A stretch of DNA of 57,625 nucleotides from an uncultured Oscillibacter sp. (lineage in GTDB: Bacteria > Bacillota > Clostridia > Oscillospirales > Oscillospiraceae). The stretch spans positions 1-57,625 of the forward strand of contig CAJUTB010000017.1 of assembly GCA_910589315.1 (NCBI GenBank), read 5' to 3'. The position numbers and the translations under genes were made by a program. Under the pieces are notes generated by a model. It worked only from the letters and a program-made list of their open reading frames with translations. It did not search any database and was not told where the DNA came from. Within the stretch, counting starts at the first letter, position 1; each line of letters begins with the position of its first letter. Of this stretch, positions 1-8,829 are shown piece by piece.

Positions 1-41
1 AAGAGGGCGGCAACCGAAGGTATATCGGTTGCCGCCCTCTT
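1..41. terminator. Perfect 17-bp hairpin, probable terminator
   Basis: Positions 1-17 and 25-41 are exact reverse complements around a 7-nt loop. It could end a plus-strand gene lying left of the window, or the minus-strand small membrane gene at 129-314. The window edge hides the minus-strand T-tail. Confidence 0.6.
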
Positions 42-128
42 GCATTGCTCTGAACGGTATTTTGTTGTTGTCCTTGTGCGGGGGGACCCTTCCGTTCCAG
101 GCGTTTTTCAGCGGCAAGCCGGACTCGC

Positions 129-314
129 TTATACAACTTGATATCCAACATACCCCAGCAAACAGATTCCCACCAAAATACAGACAGGAGAAAGGACGAG
201 TTTTTCTTTTCCCTGTCCGTTTTGCCGCTCTTGCTTTGGATACAAACTATAAACGCCATATACGGCAAAAAACAAACCAATGCAAGCCTGAACAGCCAGA
301 CTTATCCGGTCCAT
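129..314 (-). CDS. Small two-helix membrane protein
   Basis: A 61-residue protein starting at the ATG at 314, chosen because AAGGGGGG lies 7 nt upstream; an earlier in-frame ATG has no such site. Two hydrophobic stretches (about residues 6-24 and 42-60) flank a short basic loop, so it should be a membrane protein with both ends on the same side. A good sigma-A promoter sits 57 nt upstream. No family recognised. It follows the Na/Pi cotransporter gene in the same direction but has its own promoter. Confidence 0.6.
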   Translation of the reverse strand: MDRISLAVQACIGLFFAVYGVYSLYPKQERQNGQGKEKLVLSPVCILVGICLLGYVGYQVV

Positions 315-370
315 TCGGATTCCCCCCTTTGCTCCCAAATGTTTTCTACAAGTTTTCGTCTTGTTCCGTT

Positions 371-399
371 ATCTTATCACAGCCATTTTCGGATGTCAA
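371..399 (-). promoter_or_regulatory. Sigma-A promoter of the small membrane gene
   Basis: On the minus strand, TTGACA (399-394) and TAAGAT (376-371) are 17 nt apart, just upstream of the gene at 129-314. Confidence 0.65.
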
Positions 400-462
400 T
401 TCGTAGTCGGTAAATCATCTGCTCTTGCCCCACAAGAAGCAAAGGGACCGCCATCGCTCCGC

Positions 463-2262
463 TTACGCCTTTTCCGGCTCCTCCGTTTTCGGGCGGCGCG
501 TTTCCAGATCCCGGCAGTATTTTTCCCGATATTCCCGGAACAGCCGGTCAAACTCCGGGTTCTCTCCGTGGTGGAGCTGGCGGATATATGTATGGCTGTC
601 CGTCCAGACAATGCCTCTGAGGGGCGAAATCTCCCGCATGACGTTCAGCGCAATATTGGAGCAGTGGTCGGAAATGCGCTCCAGATTGATCAGCAATTCC
701 AGGTATTGGGTTCCAAGCTCAATGGTACATTTCCCGTTTTTGAGCCGCTCCACGTGCCAATCCTTCAGCTCCGCCGCCAGAACGTCCACCACTTCCTCCA
801 GCGGTTCCACCTGAATGGCGTCGGCCCGCTGGCGGGTACGGCAGCAGATCAGAGCCTTGTCCACAGCCTCCTCCACCGCGTCGGACAGCACCTCCAGTTC
901 CGCCTTGGCCCGCCGGGAAAACGAGAGATTCCGCTCGTGCAGCGCCGCCGCGCACTCTGACACATTTACCGCATAGTCGCCAATCCGCTCAAAATCCGAC
1001 AACGTGTGCAGCATGACCGAAACCTTTCCGTTCTCCTCCTGGGAAAGCCGGCGTTCGGTGAGCTTCACCAGGTAACTGTCCAGCATTCCTTCCAGACGGT
1101 CCAGGGTCGTTTCCGTCTCGTTGAGCCGCTCCAGCTTTTTCGCGTCGAAATGCTCCAAAAGCTCCAGGGCCAGCCGGAAATTCGCCTGAGCCAGCTCGCC
1201 CATCTGCATAACGGCGTTTTCAGCCCGTTCCAGAGCCAGGGAGGGCGTTGCCAGGAAGCGTTCGTCCAGCACAGAGATCTCGCCCTCGCTGCCGGGCACA
1301 ACCCGTTCCACCAGGTACACCAACTGCTTATGGAACGGCAGCAGCAGCAGCGTGCAGCCAATGTTGAAGGTCAGATGCAGGTTTGCAATCGCGCTCCGGT
1401 TCATGATCATTTCCCAGAAGGAGAAATGGAACAGCGCGTTTCCGCCGTAGAGCACCAGGAGGAAAATCAGCGTGCCGGTGATGTTGAAGGTCAGATGCAA
1501 GGCGGCGGTGCGCTTGGCGTTCTTGCTGGCTCCCACGGAGGAGACCAAAGAGGTCAGGCAGGTGCCGATATTCTGGCCCATAATCAGAGGAAAGGCGATA
1601 TTGAAGGAGATAACGCCGGTCGCGCTCAACGCCTGAAGAATTCCCACCGAAGCCGCCGAGCTGTGGAGCAGCGCGGTCACCAACGCCCCCGCCAGCACGC
1701 CCAGAACAGGGTTGGAGAACGAGGCAAACATCTTCTGAAACGCCGGGGAACTCTGCATGGGGGCCATTGCGGTTTCCATACTGCTCATGCCGATGAACAG
1801 CAGGCCCATGCCCAGGAGAATCTGTCCGAAATAGCGTTTTCCGCCGCCGTTGAGGAACAAATAGAAAATAATTCCAAAAACGGCCAGCACGCCGCCCAGA
1901 ACGGCGGGCCTGAGCATCATGAGAAACGGGTTGTCGGTGGAAATATCGCCCAGGCTCAGGAGCTGCGCGGTGACGGTGGTGCCGATGTTCGCGCCCATAA
2001 TAATACCTACGGTCTGTTCCAGCTTCATAACGCCTGCGTTGACAAACGCAACGCACATCACCGTTGTCGCCGTGGAGCTTTGAATCAGCCCCGTCACCAC
2101 CGCGCCGAACAGCACGCCCTTGAATACATTGTCCGTCAGGTGTTCCAGAAGCCGTTCCAGCCTGCCGCTGGAGAGCTTTTCCAGGCCGTCGGTCATGGTG
2201 GACATACCGAACATCAAAACGGCAATGGCCCCCAGCATGGCAGTTACTTCCGTGATCGTCAT
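463..2262 (-). CDS. Na+/phosphate cotransporter, NptA/PNaS family with PhoU-like tail
   Basis: A 599-residue transporter expected to import phosphate with sodium across the cytoplasmic membrane. It shows the two inverted PNaS repeats typical of the family: QSSTATT at residues 61-67 and HSSAAS from residue 200, each followed by a GxNIGT segment. About 8-10 hydrophobic helices fill residues 1-320. A charged, helical PhoU-like domain follows from about 345 to the end; this tail is common in bacterial members and may gate transport. The ATG at 2262 has GGAGGGATCTC in front. It is divergent from the VTC/DUF4956/CotH operon, a suggestive partner for phosphate storage as polyphosphate (inference). 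Confidence 0.9.
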   Translation of the reverse strand: MTITEVTAMLGAIAVLMFGMSTMTDGLEKLSSGRLERLLEHLTDNVFKGVLFGAVVTGLIQSSTATTVMCVAFVNAGVMKLEQTVGIIMGANIGTTVTAQLLSLGDISTDNPFLMMLRPAVLGGVLAVFGIIFYLFLNGGGKRYFGQILLGMGLLFIGMSSMETAMAPMQSSPAFQKMFASFSNPVLGVLAGALVTALLHSSAASVGILQALSATGVISFNIAFPLIMGQNIGTCLTSLVSSVGASKNAKRTAALHLTFNITGTLIFLLVLYGGNALFHFSFWEMIMNRSAIANLHLTFNIGCTLLLLPFHKQLVYLVERVVPGSEGEISVLDERFLATPSLALERAENAVMQMGELAQANFRLALELLEHFDAKKLERLNETETTLDRLEGMLDSYLVKLTERRLSQEENGKVSVMLHTLSDFERIGDYAVNVSECAAALHERNLSFSRRAKAELEVLSDAVEEAVDKALICCRTRQRADAIQVEPLEEVVDVLAAELKDWHVERLKNGKCTIELGTQYLELLINLERISDHCSNIALNVMREISPLRGIVWTDSHTYIRQLHHGENPEFDRLFREYREKYCRDLETRRPKTEEPEKA

Positions 2263-2469
2263 GAGATCCCTCCATCTATCGGCTGTGAAAATTGAATTGG
2301 ATGCGGCTGCATATTACCTCCCGGGGCTGAATCCATGCTGAAAAAGCCGGACGCCCCGGTCCCGTTTGGAACGCCGCAAAAAAATTTCCATCATTTCCGC
2401 TCCTTTTCAGCAACGCTTCAGAAACCCGTGCTAAAGTGACCGCACATTCAACGAAAGGACGTGACGCAC

Positions 2470-3144
2470 ATGGCGCAATACCGGCACGAATGGAAACATG
2501 AAATCAACCTCTCGGACCGCATTGCCATCCGCCAGCGTCTGCGGGCGGCCGCAAAGCCGGACGAACACGCCCGCGACGGACGTTATTGGATACGAAGTCT
2601 CTACTTTGACACCCTTGGAGATAAAGCCCTCCGGGAAAAGCTGGACGGCGTAAACCGGCGGGAAAAGTTTCGAATCCGTTATTACAATGGGGATACCTCC
2701 CGGATTCACCTAGAGAAAAAGAGCAAGCGAAACGGTCTGGGGACAAAATTCCAGTCGCCCCTCACCGCCGCCGAGGCCCAGGCAATCCTAGACGGAGACT
2801 GGGCCTGGATGCCGGACAGCGGACGGCCGCTGGTGCAGGAATTTTACTGCAAGCTCAAGTCCCAGGGCCTTCGGCCCAAAACCATCGTCGACTATACGCG
2901 GGAACCCTTCGTTTTTGCGCCGGGTAACGTTCGCGTCACGCTGGATTACAACATCCGCACGGGCCTGCGCTGCACGGATTTCCTGAATCCCCGCTGCGTC
3001 ACCATCCCTGCGGGGAACTCGCCCACGATTCTGGAAGTCAAGTGGGACGCCTTTCTTCCCGCCGTTATTCAGGACGCCATACAGCTCAACGGACGGCACG
3101 CCGCCGCCTTTTCCAAATACGCCGTCTGCCGGATTTATGACTGA
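2470..3144 (+). CDS. VTC-domain polyphosphate polymerase-like protein
   Basis: 224 residues covering a complete VTC domain, the tunnel-type fold that makes polyphosphate from ATP in yeast Vtc4. Visible landmarks are RHEWKHEIN at the start, the basic strand REKFRIRYYN, IHLEKKSKRNGLGTK, and the acidic strand EVKWD near the end. I use ATG 2470 rather than GTG 2461 because AAAGGA (2454-2459) is 10 nt from the former and only 1 nt from the latter. It is first of a three-gene operon with a DUF4956 membrane protein and a CotH kinase, a recurrent combination in Bacillota whose joint role is not settled. Confidence 0.88.
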   Translation: MAQYRHEWKHEINLSDRIAIRQRLRAAAKPDEHARDGRYWIRSLYFDTLGDKALREKLDGVNRREKFRIRYYNGDTSRIHLEKKSKRNGLGTKFQSPLTAAEAQAILDGDWAWMPDSGRPLVQEFYCKLKSQGLRPKTIVDYTREPFVFAPGNVRVTLDYNIRTGLRCTDFLNPRCVTIPAGNSPTILEVKWDAFLPAVIQDAIQLNGRHAAAFSKYAVCRIYD

Positions 3145-3170
3145 ACCATTAAAATAAAGGAGCAATTGTT

Positions 3171-3842
3171 ATGACTTTCAACGACATTTTCAAATCCAGT
3201 TTTCTGGAAAACGTTACCAGCATCAGCCTTCTGGATATGGCAACCGCTCTGGCGCTGGCCTTTTGCATCGGCCTGTTTATCTTCCTGATCTATCAAAAAA
3301 CCTTTGCCGGGGTGATATATTCCTCCAGCTTCGGCGTTACCCTGGTCGCGCTCACCATGATCACCACCATTGTCATTCTCGCCGTTACCAGCAACGTCGT
3401 TCTTTCCCTCGGCATGGTGGGTGCGCTCTCCATTGTCCGTTTCCGCACCGCCATTAAGGAACCCCTGGACATTGCGTTCCTGTTCTGGTCCATTGCGGTG
3501 GGCATTGTTCTGGCGGCGGGCATGATTCCCCTGGCCGTTCTGGGCAGCGCGTTCACGGGACTGGTCCTTCTGGTGTTCGTGAACCGGAAAACCCACGTGA
3601 ATCCCTACATCGTTGTGCTGCAATGCGATGGGCACGCCTGCGAAACCCAGGCTCTGGAATATCTGAAAACACACACGGAACGCTGTTCCGTCAAGAGCAA
3701 AACCGCCCAGAAGGGGCAGATTGAACTAAACCTGGAAATCCGCCTGAAGGACGGCAACACCGATTTCATCAACGCCCTTTCCGACCTGGACGGCGTGCAA
3801 AGTGCAGTATTGGTGAGCTATAACGGGGATTACCTGGGATAA
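3171..3842 (+). CDS. DUF4956 membrane protein
   Basis: A 223-residue protein with four predicted membrane helices (about residues 18-42, 50-72, 76-90 and 100-135) containing the conserved SLGMVGALSIVRFRTAIKEP stretch, then a soluble C-terminal domain with a ferredoxin-like strand/helix pattern. This layout and the RFRTAIKEP motif identify the DUF4956 family. It begins 26 nt after the VTC gene with AAAGGAG as ribosome site. It probably anchors or assists the neighbouring VTC and CotH proteins at the membrane (inference from linkage). Confidence 0.85.
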   Translation: MTFNDIFKSSFLENVTSISLLDMATALALAFCIGLFIFLIYQKTFAGVIYSSSFGVTLVALTMITTIVILAVTSNVVLSLGMVGALSIVRFRTAIKEPLDIAFLFWSIAVGIVLAAGMIPLAVLGSAFTGLVLLVFVNRKTHVNPYIVVLQCDGHACETQALEYLKTHTERCSVKSKTAQKGQIELNLEIRLKDGNTDFINALSDLDGVQSAVLVSYNGDYLG

Positions 3843-3852
3843 GGAGGCACAA

Positions 3853-5628
3853 ATGTCGGCACATAAATACATTGACCGCATCTGCATCGTTGCCGCCATT
3901 GTCTCTTTGCTGCTGACGGCACTGTTTGTAAACGGAGAGGCATTCGGCATCCGGCCCGCCTCGAAAGTCATGGGCTATGAAACCCGTCTGTTCCGCACCG
4001 CCGAAGTCCATACCATAGATATTGTCCTGGACGGCTGGGAGGATTTTCTGGAAACCTGTGAAAACGAAGAATATTCCGCCTGTTCCGTGGTCATTGATAA
4101 CGAGGCGTATAAAAACGTGGGAATCCGTGCAAAGGGTAATACCTCTTTATCCATGGTCTCCGCCATGGACAGCGACCGGTACAGCTTCAAACTGGAATTT
4201 GATCATTACGAGAGCGGTAAAACCTACTATGGCCTGGATAAGCTCTGCCTGAACAACATCATTCAGGACAACACCTACATGAAAGATTATCTGGTTTACC
4301 AGATGATGGCCGCCCACGGCGTGAACGCGCCGCTGTGCAGCTATGTATATCTCACCGTCAACGGCGAGGACTGGGGCTTGTATCTGGCTGTGGAAGGCGT
4401 GGAGGACGGGTTCCTTCAGCGCAATTACGGCAGCCAGCACGGCGCGTTATATAAACCCGACAGCATGAGTTTCGGCGGAGGCCGGGGCAATGGACAGGAT
4501 TTCCATATGGAGGACCTGGACTTTGAAAACGGCCCAGTCCCTGATTTTGACGGCCTTCCGGAAGACTTCCCGGATTTCAGCCGGGAACCGGACCGCAAAG
4601 ACGCGGCGTCTCCCGGCAGCCCTGGCGGCGACGCGCCCGGAGGCATGTTCGGCGGTATGGGGGCCAGCGACGTAAAGCTGCAATACACGGACGAAAATCC
4701 CGAAAGTTACTCCAATATTTTCAACAACGCCAAAACGGACATCACCGAAGCGGACCAGTCCCGCCTGATCCAAGCCCTGAAAACCCTTGGGGAAAACGGC
4801 GCGGAGGCCGTGGAGGCCGACCAGGCGCTGCGGTATTTCGCCGTACACAACTTTGTCTGCAACGGCGACGGCTACACCGGCTCCATGGTGCATAACTACT
4901 ATTTATATGAGGAAGACGGAAAACTGTCCATGATTCCCTGGGACTACAACCTGGCCTTTGGCACCTTCCAGGCCCAGGACGCCGGGCAGGCGGTCAACGA
5001 CCCGATTGACACGCCGCTGTCCGTCACCGGCTCCGGCGACCGGCCCATGATCGACTGGATTTTTGCCAGCGAGGAAACAACCGCGCTGTATCACCAATCG
5101 CTGGCCGAGCTGCTGGAAACGGTGGACTGCGCCGCAATCATTGACGAGGCTTATGCATTGATCGCGCCCTATGTGGAAAAAGACCCGACCAAATTCTGCA
5201 CCTACGCGGAATTTGAAGCCGGCGTAACGGCGTTAAAGACCTTCTGCCAGCTGCGGCAGGCAAGCATTTCCGGACAATTGGCGGGGACGATTCCGTCCAC
5301 CCGAGAAGGACAATCCGCCGATGGCTCCGCACTGGTGGACGCCTCTGGCCTGACGCTCTCCGACATGGGCGTCATGGACCGCGGCGAAGGCCCCGGCGGT
5401 GATTTTACACAGGGAGCAGATTTCAGCGGCAGCGCGCCCCAGGGGGAAGAAGGAGCGCGGCCAAAACCGCCTGAAATCAGCGGCGGACGGCCTGCGTTTT
5501 CCCCCGGAGAAGCCGCCGCGCCGGAGAGTGCGCTGGACCGCAGCACGTATTTTCTGTTGGGCGCGTCGCTGCTGATACTGCTGGCGGGTCTGGCTGTCAC
5601 CGTCAAATATAAACGCCAGGGGCAGTAA
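3853..5628 (+). CDS. CotH-type kinase, membrane-anchored
   Basis: A 591-residue protein of the CotH family (atypical kinases; Bacillus CotH phosphorylates spore coat proteins). It has an N-terminal membrane segment (about 9-27), then the kinase region with the basic strand DRYSFKLEF, the CNGDG loop and the metal-site motif IPWDYNLAFG. A Gly/Pro-rich low-complexity insert sits near residues 210-275. The C-terminal tail is Pro/Gly-rich and ends in a second hydrophobic helix (about 565-585), so the kinase domain is probably outside the cell. AAGGAGG precedes the ATG, 10 nt after DUF4956. It may act on surface proteins; a spore role is not shown by the sequence. Confidence 0.87.
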   Translation: MSAHKYIDRICIVAAIVSLLLTALFVNGEAFGIRPASKVMGYETRLFRTAEVHTIDIVLDGWEDFLETCENEEYSACSVVIDNEAYKNVGIRAKGNTSLSMVSAMDSDRYSFKLEFDHYESGKTYYGLDKLCLNNIIQDNTYMKDYLVYQMMAAHGVNAPLCSYVYLTVNGEDWGLYLAVEGVEDGFLQRNYGSQHGALYKPDSMSFGGGRGNGQDFHMEDLDFENGPVPDFDGLPEDFPDFSREPDRKDAASPGSPGGDAPGGMFGGMGASDVKLQYTDENPESYSNIFNNAKTDITEADQSRLIQALKTLGENGAEAVEADQALRYFAVHNFVCNGDGYTGSMVHNYYLYEEDGKLSMIPWDYNLAFGTFQAQDAGQAVNDPIDTPLSVTGSGDRPMIDWIFASEETTALYHQSLAELLETVDCAAIIDEAYALIAPYVEKDPTKFCTYAEFEAGVTALKTFCQLRQASISGQLAGTIPSTREGQSADGSALVDASGLTLSDMGVMDRGEGPGGDFTQGADFSGSAPQGEEGARPKPPEISGGRPAFSPGEAAAPESALDRSTYFLLGASLLILLAGLAVTVKYKRQGQ

Positions 5629-5636
5629 GCCCCTGG
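5616..5636 (+). terminator. Hairpin across the cotH-like stop codon
   Basis: CCAGGGGC and GCCCCTGG pair around AGTAA, which contains the stop codon. There is no U-run, so it may protect the 3' end rather than terminate. Confidence 0.35.
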
Positions 5637-5714
5637 TGGACACCCACCCTCTCTATGATAACATTCCGGCGGTCGATGTCAAGGAAATTCTTCATGCTTT
5701 TTCGCGCAAGTCTC

Positions 5715-5743
5715 TTGACTTCTTATGGAATCTGTACGATAAT
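5715..5743 (+). promoter_or_regulatory. Upstream promoter P1 before gltX
   Basis: TTGACT and GATAAT are 17 nt apart. A hairpin terminator follows about 80 nt downstream, so this promoter may make a short RNA rather than gltX mRNA. Confidence 0.55.
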
Positions 5744-5749
5744 AGCAGC

Positions 5750-5851
5750 GAACGAATGTGCTATTTGCGCAAATGATTGAAGCCTGCGTCGATTCTTACG
5801 CTTCCAGCGCGGCGGCCTTCCGGCGGCTGTTTATACAGCCGCCTCTTGACT
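5750..5851 (+). ncRNA. Candidate short RNA between P1 and its terminator
   Basis: The transcript expected from P1 would be about 100 nt. It ends at the hairpin GGCGGCTGT/ACAGCCGCC (5822-5843), which is followed by a T-rich stretch that also contains the -35 box of P2. No good ORF lies inside. It could be a leader attenuator or a small RNA; no known family recognised. Confidence 0.35.
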
Positions 5852-5874
5852 TTTTTCCGGAAAACGGGGATAAT
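5846..5874 (+). promoter_or_regulatory. Promoter P2 of gltX
   Basis: TTGACT and GATAAT are 17 nt apart, the same two hexamers as P1, 77 nt upstream of the gltX start. Confidence 0.6.
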
Positions 5875-5951
5875 GGTACACGCTTCTAAGAATTGGCGGG
5901 CCGCTCGCCGTAAAGCGGCAGCCGCGTTTTGCGGTATCTTTGGAGGTTTTT

Positions 5952-7442
5952 ATGGCAGTTGACAGCCGTTTTTTTGACGAGATGGAGGCCCGCATTCCCA
6001 GGGGCGGCGTCCGGACCCGTTTCGCGCCGTCTCCTACGGGCTATATGCACGTGGGCAACCTGCGTACCGCTCTTTATACCTGGCTCATCGCCCGCCACGC
6101 CGGGGGCACGTTCATTCTCCGCATCGAGGACACCGACCAGGGGCGTCTGGTGGAGGGCGCGACCGATGTGATTTACCGCACCATGGCCGAGTGCGGCCTG
6201 ACCCACGACGAAGGTCCCGACGTAGGCGGCCCCGTCGGGCCTTATATCCAGTCGGAACGCCGGGATTTGTATGGAAAATACGCACATCTTCTGGTCGAAA
6301 AAGGCGCGGCCTATTACTGCTTCTGCGAGAAAACGGAGTCCGAGGAGGATTCCGGCGATTGGGACCGCGCCGCCGACCCCTGCCGCGATCTGAGCGCGGC
6401 CGAGGTGGAGGCAAACCTCGCCGCCGGTAAACCCTACGTCATCCGGCAGCGGATTCCCCTGGATGGCTCCACCACCTTCCACGACGTTTCTTTCGGAGAT
6501 ATCACCGTTGAAAACAAAACCCTGGATGATCAGGTCCTGCTCAAGCGGGACGGTCTGCCCACCTACAACTTTGCCAACGTCGTCGATGATCACCTGATGG
6601 GTATTACCCACGTGGTCCGGGGCAGCGAATATCTGTCCTCCGCGCCGAAATATAATCTCTTGTACGAGGCGTTTGGCTGGGAAATTCCCACTTATGTCCA
6701 TTGCTCTCCCGTCATGCGGGACCAGCACAACAAAATGTCCAAACGCCACGGCGACCCCTCCTATGAGGACCTGATTGCCCAGGGCTACCTGACCGGCGCC
6801 GTATTAAATTATGTAGCCCTTCTGGGCTGGGCCCCCAAGGGCGAGCGTTCCGAACAGGAGATTTTCTCCCTCCAGGAGCTGGCGGACGTCTTCGACATCG
6901 CGGGTATTTCCAAATCTCCCGCCATTTTCGACCTCGCCAAGCTGGACCACTTCAACGCCGTTTACCTCCGTGCCCTTCCGCCGGAGGACTTCGCCAGAAT
7001 TGCGGAACCCTATATCCGCCAGAGCGTGAAAAACCCGGCTGTTGACGCGGCGGCAGTAGCCGCTCTGCTCCAGGCCCGGTGCGAGCATCTGACGGACATC
7101 CCGGAGAAAGTCGACTTCTTCGACGCCCTGCCGGACTATGATCTGGCGTTGTTCACCAACAAAAAGTCCAAGACCGACGCGGACGTGTCCAAGGCCATGC
7201 TGGAAGCCGCTGTTCCGGCCCTGGAAGCCCTGCCGGAGTGGACCCAAGAGGGCGTACACGACGCTTTGATTGGCCTTGCGGAAAAGCTGGGCGTGAAGAA
7301 TGCCACGTTGATGTGGCCCGTCCGCATTGCGGCGGCCGGCAAGCAGGTAACGCCCGGCGGCGCGGTGGAAATCTGCCACATTCTGGGCCGGGAGGAAACG
7401 CTTCGACGGCTGCGGCTGGGCCTGGAACGGCTCTCCGCCTGA
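5952..7442 (+). CDS. gltX: Glutamate--tRNA ligase
   Basis: A 496-residue class I synthetase charging tRNA-Glu (and possibly tRNA-Gln if a GatCAB is present). The HIGH-type motif is seen in FAPSPTGYMHVGNLRTAL near residue 24 and the KMSKS-type motif as KMSKRHGD around residue 260. The DQVLLKRDGLPTYNFANVVDD segment and a helical anticodon-binding C-terminal part complete the bacterial form. I start at ATG 5952 because GGAGGTTTTT lies directly in front; the TTG at 5940 would put the Shine-Dalgarno inside the gene. Confidence 0.97.
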   Translation: MAVDSRFFDEMEARIPRGGVRTRFAPSPTGYMHVGNLRTALYTWLIARHAGGTFILRIEDTDQGRLVEGATDVIYRTMAECGLTHDEGPDVGGPVGPYIQSERRDLYGKYAHLLVEKGAAYYCFCEKTESEEDSGDWDRAADPCRDLSAAEVEANLAAGKPYVIRQRIPLDGSTTFHDVSFGDITVENKTLDDQVLLKRDGLPTYNFANVVDDHLMGITHVVRGSEYLSSAPKYNLLYEAFGWEIPTYVHCSPVMRDQHNKMSKRHGDPSYEDLIAQGYLTGAVLNYVALLGWAPKGERSEQEIFSLQELADVFDIAGISKSPAIFDLAKLDHFNAVYLRALPPEDFARIAEPYIRQSVKNPAVDAAAVAALLQARCEHLTDIPEKVDFFDALPDYDLALFTNKKSKTDADVSKAMLEAAVPALEALPEWTQEGVHDALIGLAEKLGVKNATLMWPVRIAAAGKQVTPGGAVEICHILGREETLRRLRLGLERLSA

Positions 7443-7504
7443 CGGAAAACGCTGGCCGGGAACGGCCAAGACGGAAATTTATGTAAAAGGATAGGTTTTA
7501 CTGC

Positions 7505-8512
7505 ATGAGCAAATTAGTCATTCCCGCCGGATACCGGATGCCCCTGACCAACAACCAGCTTCAGCGGGCGATTGAACTCATCCACGCGGATTTTCAGCAC
7601 AATCTGACCATTCGTCTGAACCTGCACCGGGTCTCCGCCCCGCTGTTCGTAGATGGCCGCACCGGTCTCAACGACGACCTTAACGGCGTGGAACGGCCCG
7701 TGGCCTTCGATATTCCCGACGTAGGGGCCGAAGGGCAGGTCGTTCACTCCCTGGCGAAGTGGAAGCGTCTGGCCCTCAAACGCTATGAATTCAAGCCCGG
7801 CAGCGGCCTTTTCACCGATATGAACGCCATCCGCCGGGACGAAGTGGTTGACAACCTCCATTCCATCTACGTGGACCAATGGGACTGGGAAAAGCACATC
7901 GAAGCCAAGGACCGGAACCTGCAATATCTTAGAGACACCGTGCGGGCCATCGTAGGCGCAATGTGCGACACCGCCGCTACCCTGCGGAATAATTTTCCCG
8001 TTCTCACCTTCCGCCCCGACCGGGACGTATACTTCATCACCACCCAGGAGCTGGAAGACCGCTATCCCAATCTCACCCCCTCGGAACGGGAAATGGAAAT
8101 CTGCCAGAAGCACCGCACCGTATTTTTGATGCAGATCGGCAAAACGCTGAAGTCCGGCGAGCGTCACGACGGCCGCGCCCCAGACTATGACGACTGGGAA
8201 CTGAACGGCGACATTTTGATGTGGAATCCTGTCTTGAAGCGAGCCTTTGAGATCTCCTCCATGGGCATCCGCGTCGACGCGGCGGCTCTGGAACGTCAGC
8301 TCGCCGCCGCAGGCTGTGAGGAACGCCGGGAGCTTCCTTTCCACAAAATGCTCCTGCAAAACGAACTGCCGCTGTCCATCGGCGGCGGAATCGGGCAGTC
8401 CCGGCTCTGTATGCTGCTTTTGGGAACCTGCCACATCGGAGAAGTGCAGGCGAGCCTTTGGGACGAGGAAACCCTTACGGGCTGTATGCAGGCGGGAATT
8501 ACCCTGCTGTAA
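7505..8512 (+). CDS. asnA: Aspartate--ammonia ligase
   Basis: A 335-residue AsnA that makes asparagine from aspartate, ATP and free ammonia. The fold is related to class II tRNA synthetases, and the family pattern is clear throughout (VSAPLFVDGRTGLNDDLNG near residue 45, DAIRRDE-like segment, SIYVDQWDWE, and the C-terminal SIGGGIGQSRLCMLLL). The ATG at 7505 is preceded by AAAGGATAG. It is 62 nt after gltX and probably cotranscribed with it and with the two genes downstream. Use of ammonia rather than glutamine fits a gut anaerobe. Confidence 0.96.
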   Translation: MSKLVIPAGYRMPLTNNQLQRAIELIHADFQHNLTIRLNLHRVSAPLFVDGRTGLNDDLNGVERPVAFDIPDVGAEGQVVHSLAKWKRLALKRYEFKPGSGLFTDMNAIRRDEVVDNLHSIYVDQWDWEKHIEAKDRNLQYLRDTVRAIVGAMCDTAATLRNNFPVLTFRPDRDVYFITTQELEDRYPNLTPSEREMEICQKHRTVFLMQIGKTLKSGERHDGRAPDYDDWELNGDILMWNPVLKRAFEISSMGIRVDAAALERQLAAAGCEERRELPFHKMLLQNELPLSIGGGIGQSRLCMLLLGTCHIGEVQASLWDEETLTGCMQAGITLL

Positions 8513-8523
8513 GGAGGCGGGCT

Positions 8524-8829
8524 TTGGAAAATCAATTCGACTTTTTGACAATGGACTTTTTCACACGGGCGGAAATATATCCCGGGAGCCTGGGGGCGTT
8601 CCGCTACCGGTTCCAGCGGGAAGGCCGAATGGACGACGGTGCGCTTCAAGCCTGGGTTTACGAAAACATCTGCTTTGAGCTGGCAAAGGATATCGAGACG
8701 GCAACCTTTCCCTGGACGGAAAAAGGGGTTGCGGCGCTGCGCCGCTGGCTGGCGGAGCGGTACGCCGTCCGCGGCGGCGAACCTTACCGCATCCCCTATC
8801 CGCCCGCGCAGAAACAGGAGGACGCATAA
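8524..8829 (+). CDS. Hypothetical protein after asnA
   Basis: A 101-residue protein starting at TTG 8524, preceded by the strong AAGGAGGCGGG that begins at the asnA stop. It is soluble and rich in aromatic and acidic residues, with no signal peptide. The next gene follows without a gap, so the four genes gltX-asnA-this-acyltransferase look like one operon. No family recognised. The size and composition suggest a small accessory protein, but no function can be assigned. Confidence 0.65.
   Translation: MENQFDFLTMDFFTRAEIYPGSLGAFRYRFQREGRMDDGALQAWVYENICFELAKDIETATFPWTEKGVAALRRWLAERYAVRGGEPYRIPYPPAQKQEDA

Noticed and set aside
1006..2295. Long plus-strand frame of 429 residues opposite the Na/Pi transporter
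   Set aside because: Composition is His/Gln/Arg-rich and it mirrors a clear PNaS transporter on the other strand.
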